Positions 4,944 through 6,705 of a stretch of DNA of 6,705 nucleotides are shown in pieces. The DNA is from Beijerinckiaceae bacterium (GTDB lineage Bacteria; Pseudomonadota; Alphaproteobacteria; Rhizobiales; Beijerinckiaceae). The position numbers were made by a program, and so were the translations under genes. The notes beneath the pieces were generated by a model, which worked only from the letters and a program-made list of their open reading frames with translations, searched no databases and was not told the DNA's origin. The stretch lies in NCBI GenBank assembly GCA_947456315.1, contig CANGRU010000094.1:1-6705 (forward strand), given 5' to 3'. Position 1 is the first letter of the stretch, and every line of letters begins with the position of its first letter.

Positions 4944-6705
4944 TCAGCCAGCTTCTGCAAGCGCCGGATCGGCGCGCAGCAAATGCAGCGTGAACAAAGC
5001 CCCACCCGCTTCGGCATTTTCAGCCCGCATACTGCCGCCAAAATCCCGCACGATGCGCTCGGAAATCGCCAAGCCGAGCCCAAGCCCCGACCCCGCCAGT
5101 TTGGTGGTGAAAAACGGCTCGAACAGGCGGGCTTGTACAGAGGGCGCCAAGCCCGGCCCGCAATCGCGGATCAACAGGCTGACACTGTCGGGCAAAGCAA
5201 AGATCTCGATATCGATGCGTGGCTCAGGCACGTTTGCCATGGCATCAAGCGCATTGGACAAAACGTTGACCAAGACCTGACCCAGACGATCCCGATCAGC
5301 ATGCACAAAAATCTCGTCGCCTGAATCATTTTGTACAATGCTGGCACCCGAACGACGGATGTGCTCATCCAGAATCAGCAGACTATCGGCAAGCGCGCGA
5401 CGCAAAGGCACGGCGGAGAGAACAGCAGGGCGCTTGCGTGCAAAGATTTTGAGCTGGCTGGTGATGCCACTCATGCGGTCAACCAGATCGGAAATAAAGT
5501 TGAGATTCTCGCGTGCGCCTTCGCGCTGATCGCGATCCAGAAACACTTTGGCATTGTCAGCCAGCGAACGAATGGCTGCCATAGGCTGGTTGAGCTCGTG
5601 CGTCACACCCGCTGCAATCTGGCCAATAGCTGCAAGTTTAGCGGAATGGACCAGTTCATCCTGTGTGCTGCGCAATTGCCGATTGGCTTCAATCAGATCA
5701 CGCGTGCGACTCTCGACTTGGTTTTCCAATTCGAGATTTGCTTGCGTCAAAGCCTGACTGGCAGCACGCTCGATTTCAGCGGCGCGGCGGCGCTGAAAAA
5801 GATAAAGCATGAAGAGCGCAGCCGTTGAGGCCATCAGCGCGACAATGACCTGCATCCAGAAACGAAACAGACTGACATCCACAAGATCAACCAGCACGAC
5901 GACTTTCCAGTCTGACCCAGACAGCAACCGCTCCACCGCCAGCACTGTGGCGCCGCCATCTTCGGCCGGCAGATCCAGCAAAGTTGAGGCCGGCCCCATG
6001 GTCTCGACCAAACGAAAGCCGAGCGGGCGCAACGGCACATTTTCATATTGCCGCTCGGCGCGGATGCGCGCCAAAGTCGCGTCCGGCAATGGCGCGAGCG
6101 TGTGATATTTCCAAGCCTCGTCTGTGGCCAGAACGATGACACCATTGCCATCGACAATCATCATGCGGCCCGCGCCCGGCCATGTTTCGGCATGCCAGCG
6201 TTCGACTTTGACAACACCAACACCTTTGGGCTCGAGCAAAGACGGCAGAGCCCGGCTCGCATAATAGCCCGGCACACCTGTTGTCGTGCCGATACCAAAG
6301 AAATGCTGCGCACCCGATTTGAGAGCATCCCGAAAATAGGGGCGATAAGAGAGATCCACGCCTACAAAACTGGTCTTGTCGCGCCAATTGCTCGCTGCAA
6401 TGCATTGGCCGTTCAGATCGAGCACATAGAGCACGCCCGCCCCTGCCACGGCATTGACGTTTTCAAGATAACGATTGGCGGCTTCGACCGTGGCCGCATC
6501 TTTTGGATCATCAAGCAAGGCCTGAATGCTGGGGTGAAAGCGAATGATCTCGGGCAGATGATCATAGCGCGCGAGCTCCGTTTCGAGCTGCACAGCATGG
6601 CGCTCGGCTTGGAGCGCTGCGAATTCATGCATTTGCTCGAGCTTGTAGCGGCGCGCGGTCACACCCGCCATAGTGACGATCATGATGACCGCCGCCATGA
6701 GCGCC
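4944..6705 (-). CDS. dctB: C4-dicarboxylate sensor histidine kinase, DctB family (N-terminus cut by the window edge)
   Basis: The frame is open to the edge, so the true start is probably just outside; numbering here is from an internal ATG at 6698. Visible in order: the end of a first membrane helix (AAVIMIVTMAGV), a periplasmic double-PAS/Cache sensor (about 20-275) with YRPYF (118-122) and TTTGVPGYYASRAL (138-151) typical of DctB, a second membrane helix (about 281-301), a coiled-coil linker (about 304-350) without HAMP, then the kinase core. The H-box AGVTHELNQPMAAIR carries phosphoacceptor His367; the N-box is NVLSNALDAM (478-487), G1 DCGPGL (512-517), F-box FEPFFTTK (526-533), and G2 GSGLGLGLAIS (536-546). 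All catalytic motifs are intact. Established members sense succinate, fumarate or malate and phosphorylate DctD. The adjacent regulator is the obvious partner. The ligand remains inferred, since related kinases respond to other organic acids. Confidence 0.91.
   Translation of the reverse strand, partial: ALMAAVIMIVTMAGVTARRYKLEQMHEFAALQAERHAVQLETELARYDHLPEIIRFHPSIQALLDDPKDAATVEAANRYLENVNAVAGAGVLYVLDLNGQCIAASNWRDKTSFVGVDLSYRPYFRDALKSGAQHFFGIGTTTGVPGYYASRALPSLLEPKGVGVVKVERWHAETWPGAGRMMIVDGNGVIVLATDEAWKYHTLAPLPDATLARIRAERQYENVPLRPLGFRLVETMGPASTLLDLPAEDGGATVLAVERLLSGSDWKVVVLVDLVDVSLFRFWMQVIVALMASTAALFMLYLFQRRRAAEIERAASQALTQANLELENQVESRTRDLIEANRQLRSTQDELVHSAKLAAIGQIAAGVTHELNQPMAAIRSLADNAKVFLDRDQREGARENLNFISDLVDRMSGITSQLKIFARKRPAVLSAVPLRRALADSLLILDEHIRRSGASIVQNDSGDEIFVHADRDRLGQVLVNVLSNALDAMANVPEPRIDIEIFALPDSVSLLIRDCGPGLAPSVQARLFEPFFTTKLAGSGLGLGLAISERIVRDFGGSMRAENAEAGGALFTLHLLRADPALAEAG

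Noticed and set aside
4137..5324. Open frame of nearly 400 codons on the plus strand opposite dctD and the 3' end of dctB
   Set aside because: It spans two well-supported minus-strand genes and their junction, has no motif, and its His/Gln/Arg-rich composition is that of an antisense shadow.

Overview
The window reads as ordinary chromosomal DNA from an alphaproteobacterium, most likely of the Hyphomicrobiales/Rhizobiales type. This rests on moderately high GC, a Rhodobacter-type phosphatidylethanolamine N-methyltransferase, a DctB/DctD two-component pair, a Bug/TctC solute receptor, and a tRNA promoter of the TTGACTT...CTATAT kind common in that class. The genus cannot be fixed from the sequence alone. 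Every gene is intact except the two cut by the window edges. There is no mobile element, CRISPR array or recent insertion.

Left part, plus strand (1-1266): the C-terminal half of mnmA (tRNA 2-thiouridylase) overlaps by one base (TAATG) a class I SAM methyltransferase that closely resembles PmtA. A short intergenic stretch then carries a sigma-70-type promoter and a tRNA with anticodon CAT (probably elongator Met), followed by a monocistronic periplasmic receptor of the TctC/Bug family (1542-2504).

Right part, minus strand (6705-2554): a DctB-like sensor histidine kinase (N-terminus beyond the edge), a DctD-like sigma-54 activator and a class II dihydroorotase (pyrC) run as one tightly packed unit. 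DctB and DctD are 18 bases apart. The dctD stop and pyrC start overlap (TGATG), with a good Shine-Dalgarno sequence inside the last dctD codons. This unit converges on the tctC-like gene, and a 10-bp GC-rich hairpin sits between the two 3' ends. It is a proper intrinsic terminator for the minus strand and a weaker one for the plus strand.

How the parts may work together: DctB should sense a C4-dicarboxylate or similar acid in the periplasm and phosphorylate DctD, which activates sigma-54 promoters, classically that of dctA. No dctA and no sigma-54 promoter is visible here. The neighbouring TctC-like receptor binds carboxylates or related small molecules in known family members, but no TctA/TctB membrane partner is present. 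The most notable point is the translational coupling of pyrC to the dicarboxylate regulator. I see no previously undescribed system beyond that arrangement.
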